From NCBI RefSeq assembly GCF_000953715.1, contig NZ_LN824141.1, forward strand, positions 1-64,000: 64,000 bases of DNA, read 5' to 3'. Both the position numbers and the translations under genes were made by a program. Shown here one piece after another: positions 1 through 9,616 of the stretch. Origin of the DNA: Defluviitoga tunisiensis. GTDB lineage: Bacteria; Thermotogota; Thermotogae; Petrotogales; Petrotogaceae. Under the pieces are notes generated by a model. The model was not told the origin of the DNA and ran no database searches. It was given only the letters and a program-made list of their open reading frames with translations. Numbering within the stretch: position 1 is the first letter of the stretch; every line of letters begins with the position of its first letter.

Positions 1-1365
1 ATGGATAAAGATGAATTACTTGAGAAACTTCGCGCTAATCTCTCTCGAGATACTTGGAACAACTGGCTTACTTCTGCCGAAATATTAGAGATAAATGATA
101 AAAAAATTATCATGGGTCTAAGAAATATATTCATCAAAGAAACCGTAGAAAAAAGGTTTGGAACAATAATACAGGATACACTCTCTAATATATTGGGTAA
201 AAAAGTGTCTGTAGAATTTAGAGAGATACCTATCACTCGAGAAAGCAAAAATTCTGTTACCGGGCCAATTATAAAAAATAGACCTTTAAAACTTTCAGAA
301 TTTAATCCGGAGTTTACTTTTGAGAGCTTCGTTGTCGGAGAAAGTAACAGAATGGCTTATTATTCAGCCTTGGAAGTTTCAAAAAACCCAGGCAAATTTA
401 ATCCTCTTTTTATATATGGCGATGTTGGATTAGGAAAGACGCATCTTCTTCATGCTATCGCTAATTATGTACTAGATCACTCGCCTGATATGAAAATAAA
501 GTATGTAACCGCTGAAGATTTTATGAACGAGATGATGGACGGTATAAGATCTAGTGGCATGGATAAATTTCGAGAAAAATTTAGAAAAAATGTTGACTTC
601 TTATTAATTGATGACGTTCAATTTTTAATTGGTAAAAATACTGTACAAACCGAGTTATTTCATACGTTTAATACTCTTTTTAACTCTCAAAAGCAAATCG
701 TTATTTGTTCTGATAGAACACCAGAAGACCTTTCTACCTTTCATCCCAGATTGATTAGTAGATTTGAAATGGGACTTGTCACTGACATACAAGCTCCTGA
801 CAAAGCAACAAAGTATCTAATTGCTAAAAAAATGGCAGAGATGATATCTTTTCAATTAAATGACGATGTTGCTTATTATTTAGCAGAACATATAGATCAG
901 AACCTTAGAAGGCTTCGAGGAGCTATTATGAATCTAGTCTTACAAAGTCAAATTTCTGGCAAAGAAGTAGACTTAGATTTCGCTAAAAAAACTGTAGATT
1001 CTATGATAAAAATGAACGCCAATAAAATGAAGTTCCATTCAAAAGAGGTTATTGATTCTATTAAAGAAGATTCTGTAATAAACGCAGTCGCATTAGAGCT
1101 TAATTTAGATAGGAAAGAAATATTTTCAAATTCTCGAAAAAAAGATATTGCTTTAGCTAGACAGTTGATTGCCTACATTTTTAAAACAAATTTTAAGATG
1201 AAAACAAAAGACATTGCAGAAAAATTAGATAAGAATCATTCTACTATAATTCATTCGATTAAAAAGATAGAACAGTCATTATTAATGGGAAACGAGGTAA
1301 TCAAAGAATCTTTAAACAATATTTATATAAAACTTGAAGAAGAGAAAGTTAGCATGAATATTTAA
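1..1365 (+). CDS. dnaA: Chromosomal replication initiator protein DnaA
   Basis: DnaA is the AAA+ ATPase that binds DnaA boxes and opens the replication origin. The 454-residue protein shows the Walker A motif GDVGLGKT at residues 140-147, a Walker B LLIDD at about 201-205, and the C-terminal DNA-binding signature KNHSTIIHSIKK near 411-422, so all domains are present and the length is normal. The window opens exactly on its ATG, so its promoter and any origin upstream are outside what can be seen. It is followed within about 10 bases by a strong terminator and faces the convergent encapsulin gene, so it looks monocistronic. Confidence 0.97.
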   Translation: MDKDELLEKLRANLSRDTWNNWLTSAEILEINDKKIIMGLRNIFIKETVEKRFGTIIQDTLSNILGKKVSVEFREIPITRESKNSVTGPIIKNRPLKLSEFNPEFTFESFVVGESNRMAYYSALEVSKNPGKFNPLFIYGDVGLGKTHLLHAIANYVLDHSPDMKIKYVTAEDFMNEMMDGIRSSGMDKFREKFRKNVDFLLIDDVQFLIGKNTVQTELFHTFNTLFNSQKQIVICSDRTPEDLSTFHPRLISRFEMGLVTDIQAPDKATKYLIAKKMAEMISFQLNDDVAYYLAEHIDQNLRRLRGAIMNLVLQSQISGKEVDLDFAKKTVDSMIKMNANKMKFHSKEVIDSIKEDSVINAVALELNLDRKEIFSNSRKKDIALARQLIAYIFKTNFKMKTKDIAEKLDKNHSTIIHSIKKIEQSLLMGNEVIKESLNNIYIKLEEEKVSMNI

Positions 1366-1373
1366 CTATTTAA

Positions 1374-1408
1374 ATAAAAAGCTGAGGCAATTGCCTCAGC
1401 TTTTTATT
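1374..1408. terminator. Bidirectional intrinsic terminator between dnaA and encapsulin
   Basis: A perfect 8-bp stem (GCTGAGGC / GCCTCAGC, loop AATT, 1381-1400) is flanked by an A-run on the left and a T-run on the right. It can therefore stop transcription from dnaA on the plus strand and from the encapsulin operon on the minus strand. Confidence 0.92.
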
Positions 1409-1417
1409 TGTTAATCT

Positions 1418-2215
1418 TTAAAACTCTAAACCAACTATTGCTTCGGGGGTTTTTATATGAAAAGTGAAAGATTCAGTAAAGAAAAGTTTAACTTTGTTTT
1501 CATGTCTGGTCTCATATCCTAATGATATATCTTGACCCAAAACTAACTTAAAATCATCTCCACGAGTTGAAATAATAAAGGATGTTTCTAGATCATTAAT
1601 AGTCTCAACCTTTAAATTCATTATCTCTTTTAAGATAAGAGTTAAAGGATATGACCTTTGTTGAACAAACAATCTTTCCCAAACTTGTTTATTAATAACT
1701 AATGCATAGGGGCCTTCTATACCTTTTATTCTAAACTTTTTTTCTGCGTCGAAAATAGACCTGATAAAATCTTCAACCTTTTCTGAGGAGCTTTTTACAG
1801 AGTTTTGAGTTGCAATATTAAATAGTCCAACTATATTAGCCTTTTCTTCTCCTGCTAGAATTATTCTATTTTCAAACTCTGATAAAGCTTCAGCAGCCAG
1901 TTCTAATGGTTCTAAATCTGGTGTTTCAGATCCTCTTTCTATATTATCAAGATCCCATATATCTAATTCAAAAGGATGTCTAACCTCAATTAATGGTAAA
2001 GAATTTCTGATTCCCCATCCTAAAGCATTCTTTGTATTTTCTTTCATATCAAGGGTACCTAAATTGTAAGAAGAAAAATCCCAACCATATGGCCCTTCCA
2101 CATCTATTAGTTTTCTCATTCTTAAATTCCTTTTGAAAACTTCCCTTGATCTTTCATCTAATTCTTCCCATGCTTCGTTTGTTAGGGGAGCCAAATCTCT
2201 CTTTAGAAAGTCCAT
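1418..2215 (-). CDS. Encapsulin nanocompartment shell protein
   Basis: This is the HK97-fold shell protein that self-assembles into an encapsulin compartment. The 265-residue sequence follows the T. maritima encapsulin closely from the first residues: MDFLKRDLAPLT, then the DVEGPYGW block at about 38-45 and GGD/FKLVLGQDISLGYE near the C-terminus. Trp87 in the DIWDLDN segment corresponds to the tryptophan reported to stack on flavin in the T. maritima shell, so a flavin-bearing shell is possible (family knowledge, not shown here). The gene lies 49 bases downstream of a ferritin-like cargo gene on the same strand and has its own good ribosome site (rich in GGAGG). It ends at the shared terminator with dnaA. 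Confidence 0.95.
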   Translation of the reverse strand: MDFLKRDLAPLTNEAWEELDERSREVFKRNLRMRKLIDVEGPYGWDFSSYNLGTLDMKENTKNALGWGIRNSLPLIEVRHPFELDIWDLDNIERGSETPDLEPLELAAEALSEFENRIILAGEEKANIVGLFNIATQNSVKSSSEKVEDFIRSIFDAEKKFRIKGIEGPYALVINKQVWERLFVQQRSYPLTLILKEIMNLKVETINDLETSFIISTRGDDFKLVLGQDISLGYETRHENKVKLFFTESFTFHIKTPEAIVGLEF

Positions 2216-2264
2216 TTGATTCCCTCCTTTCTACTTTTAGAAGTTACAAAAATAAAATCCCTAA

Positions 2265-2612
2265 TTAGTCTGTTAATTTTCTTAATCCCAAATCACCTTT
2301 TCCGGAGTTATTATCTTCTGAATTTGCTTCTTCAACTTCTATTAAAGATTCCTGAGTAAATAGGTATTTTCTCAATTGTTCATCCCATCCTGCCATATTT
2401 CTTCTTAACCATTCAATAAGCATTACCGCGTGTTCAATTTCTTCATCTCTATTGTGCTCCATTATTTCTTTAATAGTCTTATCTTTTGAAACAGCCGCTC
2501 TTTGATTATACCAATCTATTGCCTCGATCTCTTCTTTAAGACTATTAAGAGCATAAACGTAAGATCTATCCTGTTGATTTAATTCTTCATAGGGTTGATG
2601 ATAATCTTGCAT
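2265..2612 (-). CDS. Encapsulated ferritin-like cargo protein (EncFtn type)
   Basis: A 115-residue ferroxidase-type cargo for the encapsulin encoded next to it. The EncFtn metal-site pattern is visible: Glu28 six residues before Trp34-Tyr35, then Glu58 and His61 (ExxH). These correspond to the E32/W38/E62/H65 set described for Rhodospirillum rubrum EncFtn. The last ten residues, GDLGLRKLTD, after a Ser/Asn/Asp-rich linker, look like the short C-terminal peptide that docks cargo inside the shell. Cargo first, shell second is the usual operon order. The likely role is iron oxidation and storage inside the compartment. The start is well supported by GAAGGAGGG just upstream. Confidence 0.93.
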   Translation of the reverse strand: MQDYHQPYEELNQQDRSYVYALNSLKEEIEAIDWYNQRAAVSKDKTIKEIMEHNRDEEIEHAVMLIEWLRRNMAGWDEQLRKYLFTQESLIEVEEANSEDNNSGKGDLGLRKLTD

Positions 2613-2656
2613 TAATTATCCCTCCTTCTTGTTAATAAAATAGAGCTTCACTATAT

Positions 2657-2684
2657 ATTGTACAATATTTTAAATTATTTTCAA
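2657..2684 (-). promoter_or_regulatory. Promoter of the encapsulin operon
   Basis: On the minus strand, TTGAAA (2679-2684) lies 16 bp from TACAAT (2657-2662), about 45 bases upstream of the cargo start codon. The -10 region overlaps a 16-bp sequence (2648-2663) that resembles an NrdR-type box and shares 14 identical bases with the nrdD promoter. Confidence 0.65.
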
Positions 2685-2721
2685 AACTGTATTATTCGAT
2701 TTTAAAATTTAAAAAAGGTAT

Positions 2722-3258
2722 TTATCTCGTTTCTTTGTAAACAAAGTAAAGATCCATTTCATTATTTCCTGAAACATAAAGGGGAAATAATAATATTGTT
2801 CCACGAACGTTGACTTTTACAATTTTTCCTCTCATAACTGAAGGAGGTGTAACTTTTATTAAATAGCCATATTGCTCTAAATGCGTAGCTATTGCACCTG
2901 ATATCATATTTCCAAACTCACCAATAGCGCTTATTGCCATATCATCCAACTCATTAATATTCATTATTCCCTGCATCATCTCATTGACTAAATTAATAGC
3001 TTCTTTCTCAGAAAATGAATAAATAATGTTTCCTTCCAATACACCAGTAAAACCTATGTTCGTAACAACATCATAATCTTTTTGAATTTCTTGCACCAAT
3101 TTTGGTTTATCAACCTTTAATTCCTTTTTTGCTATTATTTGAAAAGTATTTTTTACAGCTGACAATACTGAATTGATAATATTAGCATCTATTATAATCA
3201 GCCTCCTAAACAAGTTTAATATAATCGATTTAGAAATTTTAAACTTAAATTCTATCAA
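2722..3258 (-). CDS. cheX: CheX/CheC-family chemotaxis phosphatase
   Basis: CheX dephosphorylates CheY-P in the flagellar signalling pathway. The sequence has the CheC/CheX core with the active-site helix AIGEFGNMISG (Glu114 and Asn117, ExxN) and the SFSEKEAINLVNEMM and ITPPSVMRG-like segments known from T. maritima CheX. The only upstream ATG (3258) would give a 22-residue N-terminal tail not found in the T. maritima protein. Homology to its MDARIVN start places the natural start at the IDANIIN codons, after a perfect AGGAGG at 3199-3204, where only ATT (3198) or ATA (3195, 3192) is available. I keep the ATG start but think a non-canonical start is likely. It stands alone between cysS and the encapsulin operon. 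Confidence 0.9.
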   Translation of the reverse strand: MIEFKFKISKSIILNLFRRLIIIDANIINSVLSAVKNTFQIIAKKELKVDKPKLVQEIQKDYDVVTNIGFTGVLEGNIIYSFSEKEAINLVNEMMQGIMNINELDDMAISAIGEFGNMISGAIATHLEQYGYLIKVTPPSVMRGKIVKVNVRGTILLFPLYVSGNNEMDLYFVYKETR

Positions 3259-3426
3259 AGGTTTACATTTTAATTATTTCAGAAATCTGTTCAAATACGA
3301 ATTTTATATACCATCATTTCTTTTAGCTTTTTCGATATCTATATTGAAAGAGGACTCCGCACTTTTAATTCTTTATTTAATATAAGATCAAATTCTTTGT
3401 CTATTAGTTTATAAATTATTAACCAA

Positions 3427-4851
3427 TTAAGCTTCCGATTTTCCTGATTTGAAGATATATTTTGTTCCTTCAGGCGTATCCTTCAATTCAATACCTATTT
3501 CCTGTAAACTATCCCTGATATAATCACTTAGCTCATACAATTTATTGTCTCTTAAACTTGATCTAACTTCAAGTAAAATTTTTATTATATTTTCTGCATC
3601 TACCTCATGCATCTCTATTTCAGCGTCACTCTCAAAAATACCAAATACACTACCATAGACATTTTTAATTAAATAATAATTATCTATTATCATTGTATCA
3701 TTTTTTGATTTTAAAGCCTTGTTTAACTCTCTAGATAAATCAAAAAGTCTAGCCATTGCTGAAGGTGTATTAAAATCATTTGATAATTGTTCAAGTAAAT
3801 AATGTTCTTGTTCCTTAAAATACTCCCCTTCTTTTGAATAAGGAACAACCCCTTGAAAATACTCTTCACTTTCCTTCAGAGATTGTCTTACTCTTTTCAC
3901 AGAAATTTCCTGAGATCTAAGTAATTCTTCATTAACATCTATAGGGGCTCTATAATGTTTACTAAAAATAAAAACTTTTAATACATCAGAATCAAATTGT
4001 TTTAATAAATCTCTTACTAACCATACATTTCCCAAAGATTTGGACATTTTATTTTGAGAAAGCTGAATCATTCCATTATGCATCCAATATTTTGCAAACT
4101 GTTTCTCACTAGCTATAGCTTGGGCTCTTTCATTTTCATGATGAGGAAATATCAAATCATTCCCCCCAGCATGTATATCAAAGGCATCGCCTAAAAGTTC
4201 GGTAGCCATAACTGTACATTCTATATGCCAACCGGGCCTTCCTTTTCCCCATGGACTAACCCAAAATGGTTCACCCTCTTTGGATGATTTCCATAAGGCA
4301 AAATCTAAAGGATCTTTTTTATATTCTGAAATCTCGATCCTACTTCCTGAGATCAAATCTTTCGTATTTCTATGTGAAAGTTCCCCATAATTAGTCAATT
4401 TCCGCACATTAAAGTATACATCACCATTTTCAGCAGTATAAGCAAAACCCTTTTTTATCAAATTGTCTATATAGCATATTATTTCTTCTATATAATTTGA
4501 AGTTTTAGGATGAAAATTGAAAGCCCTAACCTTAAGAGCCACCATGTCTTTCCAATATTCGATTATATATCTTTTAGCTATTTTGTCAAAGGATACTTGC
4601 TCTTTATAAGCTTGGTTTATTATTTTATCGTCAATATCAGTAAAATTTTGTACTATTGTAACTTTATAACCAATATATTCCAAAAACCTTCGATATGCGT
4701 CAAAAGTAATTATTGGCCTAGCATTGCCAATATGAATAAGGTTATACACAGTAGGACCACATAAATAAATCTTAACTTCGTCTTCTTTTAATGGAATAAA
4801 ATCCACAACTTTTCCCAATAAAGTGTCATATATCTTTATTTTATAGTTCAA
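3427..4851 (-). CDS. cysS: Cysteinyl-tRNA synthetase
   Basis: Class I aminoacyl-tRNA synthetase that charges tRNA-Cys. The HIGH-type motif HIGN is at residues 40-43 and KMSKS at 268-272. The zinc-site residues Cys31, Cys212, His237 and Glu241 fall at the usual positions. The length of 474 residues is normal. The start is a TTG that overlaps the gltX stop codon by 4 bases (TTGA), so the two synthetases are translationally coupled in one operon. Confidence 0.96.
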   Translation of the reverse strand: MNYKIKIYDTLLGKVVDFIPLKEDEVKIYLCGPTVYNLIHIGNARPIITFDAYRRFLEYIGYKVTIVQNFTDIDDKIINQAYKEQVSFDKIAKRYIIEYWKDMVALKVRAFNFHPKTSNYIEEIICYIDNLIKKGFAYTAENGDVYFNVRKLTNYGELSHRNTKDLISGSRIEISEYKKDPLDFALWKSSKEGEPFWVSPWGKGRPGWHIECTVMATELLGDAFDIHAGGNDLIFPHHENERAQAIASEKQFAKYWMHNGMIQLSQNKMSKSLGNVWLVRDLLKQFDSDVLKVFIFSKHYRAPIDVNEELLRSQEISVKRVRQSLKESEEYFQGVVPYSKEGEYFKEQEHYLLEQLSNDFNTPSAMARLFDLSRELNKALKSKNDTMIIDNYYLIKNVYGSVFGIFESDAEIEMHEVDAENIIKILLEVRSSLRDNKLYELSDYIRDSLQEIGIELKDTPEGTKYIFKSGKSEA

Positions 4852-6314
4852 ACTTGAACCACCCTTTCAAGTCTTTGTATAATTCTATTACGTCCTATTA
4901 AATAAATTGTGTTAACTAAATCAGGACCGTGAAAAGAATCTGTCAATATTTTTCTTAAAGCCATATAAAATGCCTTTTTTTGCGGTTTAGCTTCTTTGAT
5001 TGCTTTTTTTAAGTTTTCCGTTATCATTTCAGTATCCCATTTATCAGTTTCTTGTGTGTACTCATAAAACAACGTTATAGCTTCTCTGACCCCATCTTTA
5101 TTAAAATAGTCTAAAAATTCTTGATCACCAAGATTTGGTGTTATATCTTTTAAGAAAACGCTTATTGCATCAGGTATTTCGCTTAGCGTTTCAACAGAGG
5201 TAATAATAGTCTCTATTGCCTTCATTATCCATGTTTTATTTACTTCATATTGTTCCTTTGTTAATAAGTTGGATTCAATTATAAAAGGTTCTGCAAGGCT
5301 ATAAATCTCTTCTATACTTTTACTATGGAGATATTGACCATTCATCCATTTTAATTTTGCTTCATCGAAAATTGCAGGACTTGAACTTACCCTGTCTAGG
5401 CTAAAATTAAAAATAATTTCTTCTATATCCATTATTTCTTTTCCTTCAGGATGCGACCATCCTAAAAGTGCCAAATAATTAACCAAAGCCTCAGGTAAAA
5501 TTCCCTTTTTAATAAATTCCTCAACAGATGTAGCGCCATGTCTTTTAGATAATTTTTTACCGTCAGGTCCTAAAATCATAGATACATGTGCAAATTCTGG
5601 TATCTCTGCTGAAAAAGCTTCATATATTGCAACTTGTCTTAAAGTATTTGAAAGATGATCGTCACCCCTTATAACGTGAGTTATCTTCATGGCTATATCA
5701 TCTACTACAACGGCAAAATTATATGTAGGTACTCCATTACTTCTTAAGATTATAAAATCACCAATAGCCCCTTTTTTAAAAACTACCTCACCTTTAATTA
5801 AATCATTTATTTGATAATCTTTTTGAGGCATCTTTAAAAATACAACTGGTTTCAAACCTTTTTCTTTATATTCATTGATTCTTTCTTGAGTATTATATTT
5901 TGAAATTAACTCATATGTATAATGTGGTGGTTTCCCAACACTCAATAACTGACTTTTTATTTCTTCCATCTCTTCAGGATAAATGTAAGCCTCATATGCC
6001 CTATCATTATTAACCAACTCATAAGCCTTTGTTTGATATAAATCTAACCTCTCACTTTGTCGATAAGGTCCATAAGGTCCTCCAACAATTGGTCCTTCAT
6101 CCCACTTTAAATCAAGCCATTTTAAAGTTCTAAGCAATTGATCCTCGGATTCTTTTGTGGACCTTTCTAAATCAGTATCTTCAATCCTAAGAATAAATTC
6201 TCCGTTGTATCGCTTAGAAAACAAATAATTAAAAAGAGCAGTACGAGCACCTCCAACATGTAAAAAACCAGTTGGACTAGGGGCAAATCTAGTTCTTACT
6301 ACATCAGAAATCAT
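4848..6314 (-). CDS. gltX: Glutamyl-tRNA synthetase
   Basis: Class Ib synthetase that charges tRNA-Glu. The ATP-binding motif FLHVGG is at residues 17-22 and KLSKR at 254-258, and the length of 488 is standard. It lies between a Nudix hydrolase (39-base gap) and cysS (4-base overlap). Thermotogota often carry two GluRS copies with different tRNA specificities. Which type this is cannot be decided from the sequence alone. Confidence 0.95.
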   Translation of the reverse strand: MISDVVRTRFAPSPTGFLHVGGARTALFNYLFSKRYNGEFILRIEDTDLERSTKESEDQLLRTLKWLDLKWDEGPIVGGPYGPYRQSERLDLYQTKAYELVNNDRAYEAYIYPEEMEEIKSQLLSVGKPPHYTYELISKYNTQERINEYKEKGLKPVVFLKMPQKDYQINDLIKGEVVFKKGAIGDFIILRSNGVPTYNFAVVVDDIAMKITHVIRGDDHLSNTLRQVAIYEAFSAEIPEFAHVSMILGPDGKKLSKRHGATSVEEFIKKGILPEALVNYLALLGWSHPEGKEIMDIEEIIFNFSLDRVSSSPAIFDEAKLKWMNGQYLHSKSIEEIYSLAEPFIIESNLLTKEQYEVNKTWIMKAIETIITSVETLSEIPDAISVFLKDITPNLGDQEFLDYFNKDGVREAITLFYEYTQETDKWDTEMITENLKKAIKEAKPQKKAFYMALRKILTDSFHGPDLVNTIYLIGRNRIIQRLERVVQV

Positions 6315-6352
6315 ATTTTATTCCTCCAATTATTATATTATTATTATAAACT

Positions 6353-6886
6353 TTAGGTTAACAACTTATATCTATAGAAAGCACAAATACTTTTGGAATC
6401 AGTTATTCCTCCGGTTTTAATCATTTGCTCAACATCGTCAGAGTAGATTTTCACAACTTCTACAAACTCATCGTCATCAGGTTTAGAACCAACATTATGT
6501 AATTCTTTGGCAGCATATAAGTGGATTTTTTCATTAGAAAAACCGGGCGTTGTATATATGTAACCCAAATATATCCATTCTTTTGCCATCAGACCAGTTT
6601 CTTCCTCCAACTCCCTTTTTCCACATTCTAAAGGGTCTTCGTTAGGAGAATCAAACTTTCCTGCAGGGATCTCAATTAAGACTTCTCTAATTGGAAAACG
6701 ATATTGTTTAACAAAATATATATAACCCTCTTCATCAATAGGTAAAACAGCTACTGCACCAGGATTATCCACAACTTCTCTAGTTGAAATATTCCCATTA
6801 GGTAATCTTACATTATATTTCTCTAAATTAAGTATTTTGCCCTTAAATATTAATTCTTTAGAAACCTCTTGCTCCATTAACTTCAT
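6353..6886 (-). CDS. Nudix hydrolase, ADP-ribose pyrophosphatase type
   Basis: The protein is predicted to hydrolyse ADP-ribose or a related nucleoside diphosphate sugar. The Nudix box runs from Gly76 through GKRELEEETGL (about 89-99) and supplies the metal-binding glutamates. The 177-residue length, the PGAVAVLPI segment and the FVKQYRFPIRE segment before the box fit the ADP-ribose pyrophosphatase subgroup (NudF-like). It lies between cytidine deaminase and gltX on the same strand. The exact substrate is inferred. Confidence 0.85.
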   Translation of the reverse strand: MKLMEQEVSKELIFKGKILNLEKYNVRLPNGNISTREVVDNPGAVAVLPIDEEGYIYFVKQYRFPIREVLIEIPAGKFDSPNEDPLECGKRELEEETGLMAKEWIYLGYIYTTPGFSNEKIHLYAAKELHNVGSKPDDDEFVEVVKIYSDDVEQMIKTGGITDSKSICAFYRYKLLT

Positions 6887-6933
6887 TTTTAACTCCTTTT
6901 AATTCTAATTGATATTAAGATTTTTTGAAATTA

Positions 6934-7344
6934 CTATAAGTCTTTTGGTCCAAAAGATTTAGGTAATAGTTCACTTACTGTTGACTTCTCAATATCTCCT
7001 TTGGTATTTGCTAAATACACGTCAAAATCACCAAATTCATTCATAACTTGCCTACAAGCACCACAAGGTTTCGCTAAGCCTTCTCCTTCTGCAACAACTA
7101 ATAAACTTTTAAATTTGGTTTTTCCTCGTGCTACAGCAGAAAAAATGGCATTCCTTTCAGCACAAATAGTCAATCCATATGAGGCATTTTCAACATTACA
7201 GCCAGTGATTATTTCGTCATCTTCAGTTAATAAGGCAGCGCCAACTTTATATTTAGAATAAGGAGCGTAGGCGTTCTCTCGTGCTTTTAATGCCTCTTCA
7301 TATAACTTATTTACTATCGTTTGATTCTTCATCTTTTTTTTCAT
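6934..7344 (-). CDS. cdd: Cytidine deaminase
   Basis: Deaminates cytidine and deoxycytidine in pyrimidine salvage. The zinc-site signature is complete: CAERNA with Cys61 and catalytic Glu63, and PCGACRQ with Cys94 and Cys97. The 136-residue length is that of the homotetrameric class. The gene begins inside the 3' end of the CorC/HlyC-type gene (38-base overlap), so the two are coupled. An internal ATG at 7332 is the alternative start. Confidence 0.95.
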   Translation of the reverse strand: MKKKMKNQTIVNKLYEEALKARENAYAPYSKYKVGAALLTEDDEIITGCNVENASYGLTICAERNAIFSAVARGKTKFKSLLVVAEGEGLAKPCGACRQVMNEFGDFDVYLANTKGDIEKSTVSELLPKSFGPKDL

Positions 7345-8662
7345 CCCCTTCTTCTACATTTTTTTCTGGATGAACTGTTATTTTAACTTTATCAATTCTA
7401 TTTACTGTTACAGAGATTATCTCAAATTCATAATTATCAATTGTAAATTTTTCTCCAGGCTTAGGAAACCGTTTAAAGTGTTCTAATAGAAAACCTCCAA
7501 TAGTTTCAAATTCAGTTTCTGGAAAATCTATATCAAGTTCTCTTTCTATGTCATTTATTGGCGTTGCTCCATCTACTAGTATAGAATTTTCTTCTATCTT
7601 CTTAATATTTATTTCATCAGAAAAGTCATCATATTCATCAAAAATATCTCCTGTCATTTCCTCAATTATATCTTCTAAGGTGACCAAACCTGCTGTGCCT
7701 CCATACTCATCTACTACAATTGCTATATGTGTATGATAAGTAAGAAAAAGTTTAAATACATCTCTAATATTCATAGTCAAAGGTACAAAAAATGGTCTCC
7801 GCATGATATCTGAAACCCTTATTTTCATTACTTTTTCTAAATCTCCCAATTCTTCAATCTTTTGAAATATATCTTTGGCATAAACTATACCAACAATATT
7901 ATCGAGTGATTCTTTATATACAGGAATCCTAGAATATCCTTCTTCGTTTATAATGTTAATGAGTTCTTCAACAGTTTCAGTATTTTCTATTGCTACAATA
8001 TCAACTCGAGGTGTCATAATTTCTTTTACAGGGGTATCTTTCATCTCTAAACTTCTTTGCATAAGGTACTTTTCACTTTTCTCAATTACTCCTTCTTCAT
8101 GACTTATATCTAAATATGAAATGATTTCATTCTCTGTAATTAAAGGTGGTGCATTTTTTATTGTTTCTCCCCCAAAAGTTCTAATAACAATATTAGATAA
8201 ACTTACCAATAACCAAACAATAGGAGATAATATTGTGTTCAAGTAATAAATAATAGGAAAACTAAAGTTAAAAAATTTTACCGAAATCTCTCTTGCGTAT
8301 ACTTTTGGTGTAATCTCTCCAAAAATTAGTATAAGCAGAGTCATTATAGCTGTAACTACCCCTACTGTTGTACCTTGTGATGAAGGAATTAGCCTCACAG
8401 CAAAAACGGTCGCCATAGAGGTAGCTAATATATTTACAATATTATTCATCACTAATATCGTTGTTAAATAGTGGTTTGGATTATCTATAAAATCTTTGTA
8501 TTTTTTCTTCTTCTTATCGTTCTTTTCATTATCTATTAATTCTCTTATCTTATACCTTCCTATGGCCGTTAAAGATATCTCTGATGCAGAAAAAAAACCA
8601 GACATAATTAAAAGTACAATAAGAAATATTAATGAGCCCCATAAACTACCAGGATCATCCAC
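7307..8662 (-). CDS. CNNM/CBS/CorC-HlyC domain membrane protein
   Basis: A 451-residue integral membrane protein. An N-terminal DUF21/CNNM transmembrane domain covers about residues 10-170. A CBS pair covers about 200-325 (MTPRVDIVAIE and VVDEYGGTAGLVTLEDIIEE). A CorC/HlyC C-terminal domain lies at about 345-430. Homologues are called hemolysin-like TlyC or CorC and are thought to move or sense Mg2+ or other divalent cations. The tail is highly charged (Glu/Lys/Asp-rich). The start is GTG at 8662, after GGAGAGG. Confidence 0.9.
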   Translation of the reverse strand: MDDPGSLWGSLIFLIVLLIMSGFFSASEISLTAIGRYKIRELIDNEKNDKKKKKYKDFIDNPNHYLTTILVMNNIVNILATSMATVFAVRLIPSSQGTTVGVVTAIMTLLILIFGEITPKVYAREISVKFFNFSFPIIYYLNTILSPIVWLLVSLSNIVIRTFGGETIKNAPPLITENEIISYLDISHEEGVIEKSEKYLMQRSLEMKDTPVKEIMTPRVDIVAIENTETVEELINIINEEGYSRIPVYKESLDNIVGIVYAKDIFQKIEELGDLEKVMKIRVSDIMRRPFFVPLTMNIRDVFKLFLTYHTHIAIVVDEYGGTAGLVTLEDIIEEMTGDIFDEYDDFSDEINIKKIEENSILVDGATPINDIERELDIDFPETEFETIGGFLLEHFKRFPKPGEKFTIDNYEFEIISVTVNRIDKVKITVHPEKNVEEGDEKKDEESNDSK

Positions 8663-8687
8663 TTTCAGTCCTCTCCTTTTTTAATGC

Positions 8688-9497
8688 TTAAGAAATTTTT
8701 TTAAAACCATATCCAATTGCCTCTGCATTTGGCAAAACAACCATAAAAGCTTCTTTGTCTCTATTGTCAATAATCTTCTTTAAAGTTCCAATTTCGTTTC
8801 TCGATAAAACAACCATCAAAACAATTTTATCTTGGCCAGAAAAACTTCCAACACCTTTTAGATAAGTAACACCTCTGTCAAGAACATTAAATATATCGTT
8901 TTTAATATCTTCATAATGATCACTTATTACCAAAATTGTTCTTGTAGATTCAAAACCCTCTAATACGCCGTCTATAGTTCTAGCAGTTATAAAAATAGCC
9001 ATCACTCCATACATTGGGAGTAATGGATTTATAAATATTGAAGATGCAGTAATAATTGTATCAGTTATCATTAAACCTGTACCAACACTAATTGAAAACA
9101 CTTTATTCAAAATCATTGCGATTATATCTGTTCCACCTGTTGTAGAGCCCTTCCAGATGACTAAACCCATTCCAAAACCTGTTATTAATCCTCCATAAAA
9201 GGCTGAAAGTAAAGTAATTTCTATAGATGAACTACCTGACTTTTCAATAAGGTTAGGAATAAGTTGATCCATATTAAAACCTTGTTGAAGAAGATCAGTA
9301 AACAGAGATAGCAAAATAGCTGAATAAACACTTTTCACCCCTAATCCTGTCCCTAAAAGTTTAAAACTTAAATAAAATAAGATTAAATTATAAATGAGCA
9401 TTTGTAATCCTACCCACCAACCAAAAAAATGGTTAAAAATAATTGCGAGGCCGCTTACGCCGCCTGCAATAATATTATATGGAATCATAAACAACAC
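8688..9497 (-). CDS. YitT-family (DUF161/DUF2179) membrane protein
   Basis: Polytopic membrane protein with a soluble C-terminal DUF2179 domain (about residues 195-265). The segment IPYNIIAGGVSGLAIIF and the glycine-rich GSTTGGTDIIAMIL loop are typical of the YitT family, whose function is not established. The only canonical start is GTG at 9497, which would cut off the first transmembrane helix seen in relatives. The frame stays open upstream to 9590 and encodes DFLIITIGVIITAFGLVLF, exactly the missing helix. A ribosome site (GAAGGAG, about 9581-9587) lies at the head of that extension but no ATG/GTG/TTG follows it. The start is therefore unresolved (mutation, rare start or sequence error). 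Confidence 0.85.
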   Translation of the reverse strand: MLFMIPYNIIAGGVSGLAIIFNHFFGWWVGLQMLIYNLILFYLSFKLLGTGLGVKSVYSAILLSLFTDLLQQGFNMDQLIPNLIEKSGSSSIEITLLSAFYGGLITGFGMGLVIWKGSTTGGTDIIAMILNKVFSISVGTGLMITDTIITASSIFINPLLPMYGVMAIFITARTIDGVLEGFESTRTILVISDHYEDIKNDIFNVLDRGVTYLKGVGSFSGQDKIVLMVVLSRNEIGTLKKIIDNRDKEAFMVVLPNAEAIGYGFKKIS

Positions 9498-9616
9498 TAA
9501 TCCAAATGCTGTAATGATTACTCCTATTGTAATAATAAGAAAATCTTTTAGTAAAAATTTATTCTTAAATTTTGAATAATCTCCTTCTATTTATACTCAC
9601 CCCCCAACAAGCCGTT

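Noticed and set aside
1-1417. Replication origin near dnaA
   Set aside because: The window starts at the dnaA start codon and the gap after dnaA holds only a terminator; no cluster of DnaA boxes is visible.
3173-3385. 70-codon plus-strand frame next to cheX
   Set aside because: Hydrophobic but low-complexity, overlaps the antisense of the cheX start region, and has no clear ribosome site.
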